A DNA stretch of 63,683 bases. It comes from Marinimicrococcus sp033875255. Lineage in GTDB: Bacteria; Pseudomonadota; Alphaproteobacteria; Geminicoccales; Geminicoccaceae. Positions 1-8,496 of this stretch are shown one piece after another. The translations under genes were made by a program, and so were the position numbers. The stretch covers positions 1 through 63,683 of the forward strand of contig JAWZSN010000029.1 of NCBI GenBank assembly GCA_033875255.1, written 5' to 3'. Below the pieces are notes generated by a model. That model saw nothing but the letters and a program-made list of their open reading frames with translations, was not told the origin of the DNA and ran no database searches. Every line of letters starts with the position of its first letter. Position 1 is the stretch's first letter.

Positions 1-2
1 TC

Positions 3-107
3 GCCAAGGACTGGGAAACCTCCACCGCCAGCGCCGAAGGCTGGATGATGGTCGCCCACATCCGCCTCACCACGCGCCGCCTCGCAAGGTATTGCCACGC
101 CTCATAG
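3..107 (+). CDS. IS5-family transposase, C-terminal end only (gene enters from outside the window)
   Basis: The open frame from base 3 to the TAG at 105-107 encodes the last 34 residues, beginning AKDWETSTASAEGW and running through a TTRRLAR segment. This matches the usual C-terminus of IS5-family DDE transposases, where an 'AKDxE...A.AW...A.I.L.TRRLAR' pattern closes the protein. The start lies upstream of the window. The following 17 bases form the right inverted repeat of the element. The start of a transposase of the same type lies at the far end of the window in the same orientation. The family is fairly certain; the subgroup is inferred. Confidence 0.8.
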   Translation, partial: AKDWETSTASAEGWMMVAHIRLTTRRLARYCHAS

Positions 108-124
108 AGTTTTGAGTCGGGCTC
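105..124 (+). repeat. Right inverted repeat of the left IS5-family element
   Basis: Read as reverse complement from 124 downwards, this end starts GAGCCCGACTCAAAA. The left end of the other IS, at 63560, starts GAGCCCAACCCGAAAA, so 12 of the first 15 bases match. The base triplet just outside is TAA (125-127), and just outside the right-hand IS it is TGA. Both fit the TNA target duplications known for some IS5 subgroups. Confidence 0.6.
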
Positions 125-396
125 TAAGATCTCCGGGTCACGCGGATCTCCAAGACATCGAGCTCATTCTCTCGTCCTTGGAGAAGGCATTCACGAAAGG
201 ACGTTACTCATATGAGTTGAACGCGGAAGCGAGTATTCGGGAGGTTGAACGCATCGGGCGCGAATGGGTGGAGAACGGGGCTCTTCTTGCCGAAGCACAG
301 CTGGCTTATTACCCGATGGAAAGAGACAACGTCTTCCACGGACTGATATCGTGGATGGAAGCGGAAACGGGCCTTCGGGTCGATCTGGACGAATGA
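112..396 (+). CDS. Hypothetical protein, 5' end probably removed by the adjacent IS
   Basis: A 94-codon frame opens with a TTG that lies inside the IS inverted repeat, so the first residues are IS-derived and the native start is gone or replaced. The remainder (DIELILSSLEKAF, then YELNAEASIREVERIG and an acidic C-terminus ending VDLDE) reads like a real soluble alpha-helical protein. Its base composition is less GC-rich than that of its neighbours. I do not recognise a family. It is probably a disrupted accessory gene; whether it is still translated is unknown. Confidence 0.45.
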   Translation: MSRALRSPGHADLQDIELILSSLEKAFTKGRYSYELNAEASIREVERIGREWVENGALLAEAQLAYYPMERDNVFHGLISWMEAETGLRVDLDE

Positions 397-448
397 TCGA
401 GCGTGCCGCGGGCGAGCCGCTACTTGCCGGCTCGCCCGCGCCGCCGTC

Positions 449-1582
449 CTACCCCATGGCCTCGCGGTAGAGACGCTCGTAGTCGGCGGCGGTCGCCGGG
501 CGGGGGTTGGTGGCGTTGGTATGATCCTTCTCGGCGAGCGGCGCGCAGTAGGCGATGTCGGCTTCGGTGACGCCCATCTCGCGAAGGTTGGCGGGAAGGC
601 CCAGGCGGCTGTTGAGGCCGCGGATCCAGTCGCCGATGTCGGCGCCGGGCGCGAGGCCGAGAATCGCGCGGATGCGCTCGTACTTGGCGCCGACATGATC
701 GGCGTTGAAGGCGAGGATGGTGGGCAGGATCACGGCATTGAGGGTGCCGTGGTGGAGGCTCTTGCCGGCGAGGCCGCCCAAGGGATGGCTCATGGCATGC
801 ACCGCCCCCAGGCCTTTCTGGAAGGCCATGGCACCTTCCATGGCGGCCATCATCATTTCCCAGCGCGCCTGGCGGTCGCTGCCGTCACGGAACGCCTTCT
901 CGATATTGCCGGCGGCGCGGGCGAGGCCGTCGAGGGCGATCGCCTCGGCCGGCGGGTTCACCGCCGGAGCGATATAGGTCTCGATGCAGTGGGTGAGCGC
1001 GTCCATGCCGGTGCCGGCGGTGAGCCCGGCCGGCAGGCCCAGCGTCAGCTCGGGGTCGCAGATCGCCACCTTGGGGATCAGATGCGGGCTGATGAGGCCG
1101 AGCTTGCGGCCGTCCTCCAGGACGATGACGGCACCGCGGCCGACCTCGCTGCCAGTGCCGGCGGTGGTCGGCACGGCGATCATCGGCGGCATGTCGGCGC
1201 GGATCCGCGGCACACCGCCTTCCACCAGCATGTACTGGCTCATCGGCCCCTCGTGCGTCGCCATGAGGCCCACTGCCTTGGCGAGATCGAGCGGCGAGCC
1301 ACCGCCAAGGCCGATCAGACCGTCGCAGCCCCGCTCCTTGAAGAGCCGCATCGCCTCGAGGCTCGCCGTCTCTGTCGGATTGGCAGGCGTGCCGTCGAAG
1401 ATCGTGACCTCGACATCGTTGGGGATGCGCTCGCGCACCCGGTCGACCAGGCCGGCCGCCGCCACGCCCTTGTCGGTCACCAGCATCGGCCGGCGGATCT
1501 CGAGGCGCTCCAGCTCGCGCGCCAGCATGTCGATGGCGCCGAAGTCAAAGTGAACGGTCGTCAGGTACGAGATCACGGCCAC
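449..1582 (-). CDS. Iron-containing alcohol dehydrogenase
   Basis: 377 residues, the usual size for group III (Fe-dependent) alcohol dehydrogenases, which interconvert an alcohol and an aldehyde or ketone with NAD(P). Seen: the nucleotide-binding GGGSPLDLAKA stretch near residue 95, the PTTAGTGSEVG loop near 140, and metal-ligand segments GMDALTHCIE (Asp and His near 190) and AVHAMSHPLGG / HHGTLNAVILP (two more His near 260-280). The start is a GTG at 1582 preceded by GGGGGAGG; the open frame continues 20 codons upstream but has no ribosome site there. It is divergent from the dctQM genes and may belong to the same substrate pathway. Related maleylacetate reductases are an alternative; the substrate cannot be told. 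Confidence 0.88.
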   Translation of the reverse strand: MAVISYLTTVHFDFGAIDMLARELERLEIRRPMLVTDKGVAAAGLVDRVRERIPNDVEVTIFDGTPANPTETASLEAMRLFKERGCDGLIGLGGGSPLDLAKAVGLMATHEGPMSQYMLVEGGVPRIRADMPPMIAVPTTAGTGSEVGRGAVIVLEDGRKLGLISPHLIPKVAICDPELTLGLPAGLTAGTGMDALTHCIETYIAPAVNPPAEAIALDGLARAAGNIEKAFRDGSDRQARWEMMMAAMEGAMAFQKGLGAVHAMSHPLGGLAGKSLHHGTLNAVILPTILAFNADHVGAKYERIRAILGLAPGADIGDWIRGLNSRLGLPANLREMGVTEADIAYCAPLAEKDHTNATNPRPATAADYERLYREAMG

Positions 1583-1809
1583 CTTCTGCCTCCCCCGGTT
1601 TCTTGCGGCTCTCGGCCGCGGATAGTGCCGTCGGCAATCCACACCGGCAAGCGCTGCCGCCGCAGACCTCCCGCGCGGCGATCCGCGGCCCTAGCGGCGG
1701 CCTCCCTCATCCGCTACCAAGATCTCCGGCGGCTCGCGCGGCGACGGGGTGGCTCGCATCGCGCGGCAGCGCCGCATCCGCCTGCTGGTCTGCCTGGAGT
1801 TACCGTTCG

Positions 1810-2367
1810 ATGTGGGCTCTCGCGCGGTTCGTCCGCTTCGCCTACTGGCTCAACCGGCTGGTCGGGCGCGCCGCCGGCTGGCTGGTGCTGGCCACCGTGC
1901 TGATCTGCGCCTCGGTCGCCCTCGCGCGCTACGGGCTGAACTTCGGCCGGGTGTGGATGCAGGAGCTCTACGTCGTGACCTTCGCTGTCTCCTTCATGCT
2001 GGTGGCGCCGCTGGCCTACGGCGACAACCAGCATGTCCGGGTTGATATTCTCGCCCGCCAGTTCCCGCCGCGCCGCCGGGCGTGGATCGAGATCGGCGGC
2101 GCCGTGCTGTTCCTCGTGCCCTGGCTTCTCCTCGTCCTCTGGTCGAGCCGCCCGTTTGTGGCGCTTTCCTGGGCCGTGGCCGAGCCGTCGCCCCAGGCCG
2201 GCGGCCTGCCCGGGCTCTATCTGGTGAAGGCGGTGATCCCGGCCTTCGCCTGCCTGCTTCTCCTACAGGGCTTGGGCGTGATCGGCCGCAACGTCATCCT
2301 GCTCGCCGGGCGCGAGGATATCCTGCCGCCCGATTTGCGCTCCGAGCCCGCCGGCTCGGTGAGCTGA
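1810..2367 (+). CDS. dctQ: TRAP transporter small permease (DctQ family)
   Basis: 185-residue membrane protein with four hydrophobic segments: near 15-40, a MLVAPLAYGDNQHVRVDIL region near 65-80, one near 95-115 and one near 145-165. The DNQHVRVDIL motif is the hallmark of DctQ subunits of TRAP (tripartite ATP-independent periplasmic) transporters. The ATG at 1810 follows a GGAG; upstream in-frame codons are arginine- and serine-rich and do not look coding. It is followed after 64 bases by the large permease. No binding protein (DctP) gene is next to it, so the substrate, normally a carboxylate, is open. Confidence 0.85.
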   Translation: MWALARFVRFAYWLNRLVGRAAGWLVLATVLICASVALARYGLNFGRVWMQELYVVTFAVSFMLVAPLAYGDNQHVRVDILARQFPPRRRAWIEIGGAVLFLVPWLLLVLWSSRPFVALSWAVAEPSPQAGGLPGLYLVKAVIPAFACLLLLQGLGVIGRNVILLAGREDILPPDLRSEPAGSVS

Positions 2368-2431
2368 GCGCTCCTGCGACCGCCTTTATCCCGCAACCAC
2401 CCGACCTCTCGCAGCTGCAAGGATCACCCGC

Positions 2432-3940
2432 GTGATCGACGTCGTCGGCGAAGCGCTCGCCATCGCCATGTTCATCAGCATCTGTGCCACGATGATGCTG
2501 GGCTATCCGCTGGCCTTCACCCTGGCCGGCACGTCGCTGATCTTCGCGGTGATCGGCCATTTCCTCGGCCATTTCGACTTCGTGCTCTTCATGGGCCTGG
2601 CGCCGCGCTATTTCGGCGTGATGATGAACGAGGTGCTGGTGGCGGTGCCCCTCTTCATCTTCATGGGCATGGTGCTCGAGCGCTCGGGCATCGCCGAGGC
2701 GCTCTTGACCACCATGGGCCAGCTCTTCGGCCGAATCCGCGGCGGGCTCGGCTACTCGGTGGTGATCGTCGGCACCGTGCTCGCCGCCTCCACCGGGGTG
2801 GTCGGCGCCACCGTGGTCACCATGGGGCTCATCAGCCTGCCCGCCATGCTGCGCGCCGGCTATGATCCCAAGCTCGCCTCCGGCACGATCTGCGCCTCGG
2901 CCACCCTCTCCCAGCTCATCCCGCCCTCCACCGTCATCATCTTCATCAGCGACATCCTCCAGGGCGTGAACCAGATGGCCCAGCTCAGGATGGGCAACCT
3001 GGCGCCGACCCCGGTCTCCGTGGGCGACCTCTTCGCCGGCGCCCTGCTGCCGGGCCTGGTGCTGGTCGGGCTCTATCTGGGATGGAACATCTGGAAGGCC
3101 ATCAGCGAGCCCGAGAGCGCCCCGGCGCTGGTGATGACCGAGGCGGAGCGTCGCGGCCTCGCCAAGAACGTCCTGGTGGCGATGGTCTTCCCGTTGCTCC
3201 TGGTGCTGAGCGTGCTGGGCTCGATCCTCGCAGGCATCGCGACTGCCACGGAATCGGCCTCGATCGGCGCGGTGGGCGCGGTGCTGTTCGCGGCGATGCG
3301 CGGTCGGCTCACCTTCAAGGTGATCGAGGAGGCGGTGAAGCGCACCGCCACCACCACCTCGATGATCTTCCTGATCCTTCTCGGCGCTTCCGTCTTCTCG
3401 CTGGTCTTTCGCGGGCTGGGCGGCGAGGCGCTGGTCGAGGAGGCGCTCCAGGCCATGCCCGGCGGCCCGATGGGCGCCGCGCTGGTCTGCATGGCGGTGA
3501 TGTTCGTCCTGGGCTTCTTCCTCGACACGTTCGAGATCATCTTCATCATGCTGCCGATCTTCGGCCCGCCGCTCCTCATCATGGGCTTCGATCCGATCTG
3601 GCTGGGGGTCATGGTGGCGATCAACCTGCAGACCAGCTTCCTGACGCCGCCCTTCGGCTTCACCCTCTTCTATCTCAGGAGCGTCGCCCCGCCCTCGATC
3701 CGCACCACCGAGATCTGGCGCGGCGCCATGCCCTTCGTGGCCCTTCAGCTCCTCGCCATGGGCGTGTTGTTCTTCCAGCCGCAGCTGGTCACTTGGCTGC
3801 CCGACCGGCTGTTCCGCTCACCTCCCGCCAGCGAGGCCACTGACGCCCCTGCCCGCTCCTCCGACCAGCTCCTCCAGGACCTCCTCATGCCCGACCCGCT
3901 GATGAACCCGGGCAACGACCTGCTGATGCCGCAGCGCTAG
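2432..3940 (+). CDS. dctM: TRAP transporter large permease (DctM family)
   Basis: 502 residues with about a dozen hydrophobic helices, GTG start. This is the Na+- or H+-coupled translocation subunit. Family signs: GYPLAFTLAGTSLIFAVIG near the N-terminus, GASTGVVGATVVTMGLI-type helices, LIPPSTVIIF near 165, and the C-terminal LQTSFLTPPFGFTLFYLRS motif. The protein carries about 45 extra C-terminal residues beyond the last helix (repeated LLMPDPLM- and DLLMP-like segments), longer than usual for the family. It pairs with dctQ upstream. A DctP must be supplied from elsewhere; the two orphan DctP-like proteins at 11380 and 36259 are candidates but unproven. Confidence 0.9.
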   Translation: MIDVVGEALAIAMFISICATMMLGYPLAFTLAGTSLIFAVIGHFLGHFDFVLFMGLAPRYFGVMMNEVLVAVPLFIFMGMVLERSGIAEALLTTMGQLFGRIRGGLGYSVVIVGTVLAASTGVVGATVVTMGLISLPAMLRAGYDPKLASGTICASATLSQLIPPSTVIIFISDILQGVNQMAQLRMGNLAPTPVSVGDLFAGALLPGLVLVGLYLGWNIWKAISEPESAPALVMTEAERRGLAKNVLVAMVFPLLLVLSVLGSILAGIATATESASIGAVGAVLFAAMRGRLTFKVIEEAVKRTATTTSMIFLILLGASVFSLVFRGLGGEALVEEALQAMPGGPMGAALVCMAVMFVLGFFLDTFEIIFIMLPIFGPPLLIMGFDPIWLGVMVAINLQTSFLTPPFGFTLFYLRSVAPPSIRTTEIWRGAMPFVALQLLAMGVLFFQPQLVTWLPDRLFRSPPASEATDAPARSSDQLLQDLLMPDPLMNPGNDLLMPQR

Positions 3941-4165
3941 GCGCTGCATCCCGGCGGCCGGATCGCGGCGCGGGCCGCCGGCGGACCCTGAAGGCCGTGG
4001 CGTGGGAGCCGTGTACGGCGCTGCCGACTGAAATAAAAAGGATAATCTGGCCGCGTGCAGCGTCTTGGACGGCGCCGCTGCCAGCTTAGGGCACGGCCGC
4101 TCACCGGTTCCTCTGGTCCCCACGGCTCGCGGCGCCTCGAGTGACGCGATCGGCCGGTTGTGTCC

Positions 4166-5137
4166 TCAGGATCGGGACGGACGCCGGCAGGCGGCCTCGA
4201 CCAGACGGAGGGCGGCGGCGAGGTCGTCGAGGGTGGCGGTGGGCGAGGTCTTGCCGCGCACCGCCTCGAAGGTGGCGGCGACGTGGGTGGCCATGAGGGG
4301 GGCGGCGTCGGTAGCCACGGGCTCTTCCTCGACACCGTGCGGCGTGGCAAGGCGCCACAGGCCGCGCTCGATGGCGAGATGCCAGTTCCGGCCGGCGAAG
4401 CGGTAGGCCTGATGGCGCGCCATGGCGTGGGGGAAGCCGTAGCCGACCTCGATGTGGGCGCTGAAGCCCTGGCCGTCTTCGAGCGCCACGAGGGCATGGT
4501 CCTCGACCGCCTCGGCGAAGGCGGCATGGCTCAGCACCGCGCCGGCGACGGCGAGGCTCCTGCCGCCGAGGCAGCGGGCGAGATCGAGGAAGTGGATACC
4601 CAGATTGACGAGAACGCCGCCGCCGGCCTGGGCGGGATCGAGCATCCACGCGCAGCCGGCCGCGCGGTAGCGCTCCGGCGGGCCGGCGATATCCGTGAAA
4701 GAGGCCTGCAGCACCGGGCCGATCCGGCCGGCCCGCTGCAGCGCCTCGATCTTCTTGAGCCAGGGCGCGAGGCGGTTGACGAAGGGCACCGTGGAGAAGA
4801 CGCCCGCAGCGCCTGCCTCCCGGGCCAAAGCTGCCACCGCATCCGCGGTCAGACCGCCAGGCTTTTCCAGGGAGAACGGGACGCCATGGGCGATGAGGGT
4901 GCGGGCGATGGACGGCATCGCGCAGTGCCGGCCGAGGGCGAAGGCGAGATCCGGGCGCACCCGCTCGAGCAGCATCTCCAGATCGGCAAAGGCCGGGCAG
5001 CCGAGAGCGCTGGCATCGGCCCGGGCACGGGCGGCGTCCTCGTCCCAGACCGCCGCTACCTCAATGCCGGCCTGGTGCAGGCCGGCCAGCACCAGCGGGG
5101 CGTGCCAGTGGCTGCTTCCGACCAGCACCACCTTCAC
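4166..5137 (-). CDS. Gfo/Idh/MocA-family oxidoreductase
   Basis: 323 residues. The N-terminus has a Rossmann-like KVVLVGSSHWHAPLVL with a variant dinucleotide loop (G-S-S-H rather than GxGxxG), followed by DLAFALGRH and the family EKP element in FSLEKPGG near residue 94. The C-terminal part (GGGVLVNLGIHFLDLARCLGG) matches the second domain with its conserved GxxxDxGxHxxD-like helix. These enzymes oxidise or reduce sugars, inositols and related polyols with NAD(P). The GTG start at 5137 overlaps the stop of the upstream gene by four bases (GTGA), and it is the last gene of the IclR-led operon. The frame upstream of this GTG is a shadow of the neighbour. The unusual nucleotide loop makes cofactor use less certain. 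Confidence 0.8.
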   Translation of the reverse strand: MKVVLVGSSHWHAPLVLAGLHQAGIEVAAVWDEDAARARADASALGCPAFADLEMLLERVRPDLAFALGRHCAMPSIARTLIAHGVPFSLEKPGGLTADAVAALAREAGAAGVFSTVPFVNRLAPWLKKIEALQRAGRIGPVLQASFTDIAGPPERYRAAGCAWMLDPAQAGGGVLVNLGIHFLDLARCLGGRSLAVAGAVLSHAAFAEAVEDHALVALEDGQGFSAHIEVGYGFPHAMARHQAYRFAGRNWHLAIERGLWRLATPHGVEEEPVATDAAPLMATHVAATFEAVRGKTSPTATLDDLAAALRLVEAACRRPSRS

Positions 5138-5805
5138 CGGCCGGGGGCCTCGAGCCGCATCAGAAGGCGATAGACGGCACCCTGCGGCTCGCCCTCCAGC
5201 ATGCCATTGGCGCGCATCCGGGCCAGCACATCGCGAATGGCGGTCTCCAGATCCTCGGAGAACTGGCCTTCCAGGGCCAGGACCCAGGCGGCGACGCCGG
5301 TGCCGCCGGCGCGCAGCTTCGTCTCGGCGGTCTCGAGAAGGCTCGCCCCGGCGTCGCCCTGCCAGAGCCGGACCGCGGGGATTGCCGCTCCGTCCGCGAG
5401 CCCGGGCAGCATCGCCGCCAGACCGTCGGCGTCGCAAAGCTGCTCCGGGGCGAAGCGCAGTGTGGCGATCAGCCCGCCCTCGCCCTGTCCGGCGCTGACG
5501 ACCGGCCGGCAGACCGAGCGGTTGACGCCGCGAAAGCTCGGGACCACCCGGCTGGTCCATGACGAGGGCGCGTTCAGCCGCTCGAGATAGGCCGGCGACG
5601 TCAGCACGTCCCGGCTCTCCACAAGATAGTCGTTGAAATAACGCGGCCCGCCCGTCACCGCCTCGTAGCGCCGGGCGCGCAAGAAGCCCGGCACGGCCAT
5701 GCGCTCGGGAAGATGCTCGCGGCTGTGCCAGTCGTGGAAGGCGGCCTCCGCACCGGGCTCGATGTCGTGCCAGATGGCGAGCAGGCCGTGCTGCTGTCCG
5801 CTCAT
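5134..5805 (-). CDS. Dimeric alpha/beta-barrel-like protein of unknown function
   Basis: 223 residues. The N-terminal half (LLAIWHDIEPGAEAAFHDWH, then SREHLPERMAVPGFLRARRY and PRYFNDYLVES) resembles EthD/ABM-type dimeric alpha-beta barrel proteins, in which a WH..EHLP segment lines a small-molecule cavity. The C-terminal half (LIATLRFAPEQ to the end) looks like a weaker second copy, so a two-repeat barrel is plausible. The ATG at 5805 overlaps the stop of the ABC ATPase gene (ATGA), and its own stop overlaps the Gfo/Idh gene, so it is translationally coupled on both sides. A role in handling the imported substrate is inferred from position only. Confidence 0.65.
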   Translation of the reverse strand: MSGQQHGLLAIWHDIEPGAEAAFHDWHSREHLPERMAVPGFLRARRYEAVTGGPRYFNDYLVESRDVLTSPAYLERLNAPSSWTSRVVPSFRGVNRSVCRPVVSAGQGEGGLIATLRFAPEQLCDADGLAAMLPGLADGAAIPAVRLWQGDAGASLLETAETKLRAGGTGVAAWVLALEGQFSEDLETAIRDVLARMRANGMLEGEPQGAVYRLLMRLEAPGR

Positions 5806-6668
5806 CGCGCCACGTCCGCAAGGCTCGCCACTGCCCCGCCGCGGCGCAGCACGCCTTTGGCGAGGAAGATATCGGTAATCTCGCCGACCGCCTGCTCGAA
5901 GGCCGCCGCGTGGCGCGCCTCGAGGCCGCGCGGGCGCGCCAGCTCGGGGCGGATGACCGCCTCGATACGGCCGGGCCGGGGCGACATCACCACCACCCGG
6001 TCGGCCAGCAGCACCGCCTCGTCGATGCTGTGGGTGATGAACAGCACGGTTTTGGGCGAGGCCATCCACAGTTCCTCCAGATCGACGCGCATTTGCTCGC
6101 GGGTCAGCGCGTCGAGCGCGCCGAACGGCTCGTCCATCAAGAGCAGCGGCGGGTCGTGGATGAGCGCGCGGGCGATCGAGGCGCGCTGCTGCATGCCGCC
6201 GGAAAGCTGGCGGGGAAAGCTCTGGGCGAAGTCGCCGAGGCCCACCGCCTCGAGCAGCCGCGCGGCGCGCACGCGGTGGGTCGCCGGGTCGAGATCGCGC
6301 ATCTCGGCCTGGAACAGCACATTGTCCATCACCGTGCGCCAGTCCAGCAGCACCGGCTTTTGAAAAACGAAGCCCAGATCGGTCTGCGGGCGGCGCACCT
6401 CCTTGCCGGCGATCAGGGTGCGCCCGCTGCTGGGGGCCAAAAGCCCGGCGATCAGGCGCAGGAGCGTGCTCTTACCGCAGCCCGAGGGGCCGACGATGGC
6501 GACGAACTCGCCGTCTTCGATCTCGAGATCGACCGGCTCGAGCGCCCGCACCTCGTCGGAGCCGCGCGCGAAGGTCTTGGCCAGCCCCTCCAGACGGATG
6601 CCGGCCGCGGCGGGAGCCGTGCAGCCCTGCGCGGCCGGCGGCTCCCGTCTTTTAAGCGCGATCGCCAT
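5802..6668 (-). CDS. ABC transporter ATP-binding protein (NitT/TauT type)
   Basis: 288-residue ATPase with Walker A GPSGCGKSTLL, Q-loop in GFVFQKPVLLDW, signature LSGGMQQRASIARAL and Walker B LLLMDEPFGALD followed by a switch His in FITHSIDEA. The sequence style is that of SsuB/TauB/NrtD-like importers for nitrate, sulfonates, pyrimidine precursors and other small organic solutes. Its ATG shares one base with the TGA of the binding protein gene (TGATG). It energises the permease at 7675-8496. Confidence 0.93.
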   Translation of the reverse strand: MAIALKRREPPAAQGCTAPAAAGIRLEGLAKTFARGSDEVRALEPVDLEIEDGEFVAIVGPSGCGKSTLLRLIAGLLAPSSGRTLIAGKEVRRPQTDLGFVFQKPVLLDWRTVMDNVLFQAEMRDLDPATHRVRAARLLEAVGLGDFAQSFPRQLSGGMQQRASIARALIHDPPLLLMDEPFGALDALTREQMRVDLEELWMASPKTVLFITHSIDEAVLLADRVVVMSPRPGRIEAVIRPELARPRGLEARHAAAFEQAVGEITDIFLAKGVLRRGGAVASLADVAR

Positions 6669-7636
6669 CAGTTCTCGAGGAAGCGGTAGTCGTAGTGCTC
6701 GTGCGTCGGCACGTCGGTCTGGAGATCGCGGTAGGTCTTCATGATGTCCAGCGTCTGGTCCCAGAGTTCGGGCGGCGCATAGCCCAACGGCTCCTCGCCG
6801 CGACCGCCCACCAGTGGCAGGCTCTTCATGAGCTGCGCCTTGAGGATGGCGGTGTCGATGTCGGGCTTGGCCTTGGCGGCGGCTGCCACGGCGGCGTCGG
6901 GGTCTTCCATCGCCGCCTTCCAGCTCTTCTGGGTGGCGCGCACGAAGCGTTTGACCAGATCGGGCTTCTCCTCGGCCATGGCGAGCGAGGTGAAGGCGGC
7001 CACGGTGAGTGTGTTCACCCCATAGTCGGCAAAGCGCAGAACCTTGGTGGGCACGCCCTTGGCCTCGATCACCACCGTCTGGTCGTCGATGCCGCCCAGA
7101 AGGGCGTGGGACGTGCCGTTGATGACCGCGAGCGGCTTGGCGGCGGGGTCCATGAACTGGAGATTGACGGCGTCGCGCTCGATCCCGTTGGCCGAGAGAA
7201 GCGCCGGGAAGACCTGGGCAAGGGCGTCGCCGGCGGTGACCGCGATGCCCTTGCCCTTGATGTCCTGGATGTCCCCGATCCCGGCGTCGGCACGGGCAAT
7301 CACGCCGAGATTGGAGGTCTCGAACAGCGACATGATGACGGTGACCGGCGCTCCCTTGGCGCGCGCCGAGATCACGGCACCGGTGTCGGCCAGCCCGAAA
7401 TCGTCCTCGCCGTTGGCCACCAGCTGGACCGCCACGCCGGAGCCGCGGCCCTCGTTGATGGTGAGGTCGATCCCCTCCTGCTCATAAAAGCCCAGATCCT
7501 TGCCCAGGTAATAAGGCGGATGCTGGCCGATGAGGATCCAGTTGAGGCGCAGCGAGACCTGGTCGGCCGCCTGGGCGGCGCCGGCCGCGAGCGCCATGAG
7601 CGCTGCCGCACCTGCCAGTAGATGTCGTCGATACAT
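6668..7636 (-). CDS. ABC transporter substrate-binding protein, NMT1/THI5-like
   Basis: 322 residues. A Sec signal peptide (MYRRHLLAGAAALMALAAGAAQAA, 24 residues, about) is followed by VSLRLNWILIGQHPPYYLGKDLGFY, then a GRGSGVAVQLVANGEDDFGLAD stretch, the classic start of NMT1/SsuA-like periplasmic proteins. The ATG at 7636 has GGGAGG upstream; an ATG 14 codons earlier gives a charged, unlikely leader. It captures the solute for the adjacent permease and ATPase. WILIGQHPPYYLG resembles proteins binding pyrimidine-like or aromatic ligands, but the ligand cannot be set from sequence. Confidence 0.9.
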   Translation of the reverse strand: MYRRHLLAGAAALMALAAGAAQAADQVSLRLNWILIGQHPPYYLGKDLGFYEQEGIDLTINEGRGSGVAVQLVANGEDDFGLADTGAVISARAKGAPVTVIMSLFETSNLGVIARADAGIGDIQDIKGKGIAVTAGDALAQVFPALLSANGIERDAVNLQFMDPAAKPLAVINGTSHALLGGIDDQTVVIEAKGVPTKVLRFADYGVNTLTVAAFTSLAMAEEKPDLVKRFVRATQKSWKAAMEDPDAAVAAAAKAKPDIDTAILKAQLMKSLPLVGGRGEEPLGYAPPELWDQTLDIMKTYRDLQTDVPTHEHYDYRFLEN

Positions 7637-7674
7637 GCTCGAGCCTCCCTCTTGTCGTTGTTCGCGCCGGCGCT

Positions 7675-8496
7675 TCACCGGCCGGCATCGCCACGGTGCG
7701 AGACGTGCCAGGGGATCGCGATCCGCTCGGCGAGCTCGACCGCGTAGTAGACCGCCACGCCGATGACGCTCAGCAGGATGATGGCGGCGAAGGTCATGCC
7801 GGTCTCGATGTTCCCGTTATATTCGAGGATCAGATAGCCCAGCCCGCGGTCCGAGCCGATGAACTCGGCCACCACCGCCGCGGTCGCCGCCATGGCCGCA
7901 CCCACCTTGAGGCCGGTGAAAAGTTGCGGCAGCGCCTGCGGCAGGCGGATCTTCTTGAACATCTTCCACTGCCCGGCCCCGGTGGTGCGGGCGAGATCGA
8001 GAATGTCGGGATCGGCCGCGCGGAAGCCAGCAATCCCGGCAATCACGATGGGGAAGAAGGAGAGCAGGAAGACCAGCATCACCTTGGGCGGCAAGCCGAA
8101 GCCGAACCACACGATGAAGAGTGGGGCCACGGCGATCTTGGGAATGATCTGGAAGACCACCAGCATCGGATAGACGGTTGTCTCGAAGAGCCGCGAGTAG
8201 GCGATCATCAAGGAGAGCGGAACGCTCACCACGACCGCCAAGGCAAAGCCCGCGGCGATCACCTGGGTGGTGAAGAGAGCGTGCGACAGCATGCGCTGCC
8301 ACTGCCGCAGGAAGTCGACCAGCACCTCGCTCGGGGCGGGCAGCAGATAGGCCGGCACAGCCAGGCCGCGGCACACGAGCTCCCAAAGGGCGAACACCGC
8401 GAGGAAGCTCAGCACGCCATTGAGCGCTCCGGTATTCATGCCGCGCCGCAGGCGGGCGAGCGTGCTCTCGCGGGCGGCAGACAGGGCGGTGCTCAT
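7675..8496 (-). CDS. ABC transporter permease (NitT/TauT type)
   Basis: 273 residues with about six membrane helices and the cytoplasmic EAA-type loop ARTTGAGQWKMFKKIRLPQALP that contacts the ATPase. Its ATG at 8496 overlaps the stop of the IclR gene by four bases. The long frame upstream of that ATG is an antisense-like shadow of the IclR gene, so it is excluded. It works with the binding protein at 6668 and ATPase at 5802. Confidence 0.92.
   Translation of the reverse strand: MSTALSAARESTLARLRRGMNTGALNGVLSFLAVFALWELVCRGLAVPAYLLPAPSEVLVDFLRQWQRMLSHALFTTQVIAAGFALAVVVSVPLSLMIAYSRLFETTVYPMLVVFQIIPKIAVAPLFIVWFGFGLPPKVMLVFLLSFFPIVIAGIAGFRAADPDILDLARTTGAGQWKMFKKIRLPQALPQLFTGLKVGAAMAATAAVVAEFIGSDRGLGYLILEYNGNIETGMTFAAIILLSVIGVAVYYAVELAERIAIPWHVSHRGDAGR

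Noticed and set aside
3941..4165. Terminator or small gene after dctM
   Set aside because: Only weak GC hairpins and an AATAAAAAGG stretch are present; no stem with T-run or coding signal could be supported.
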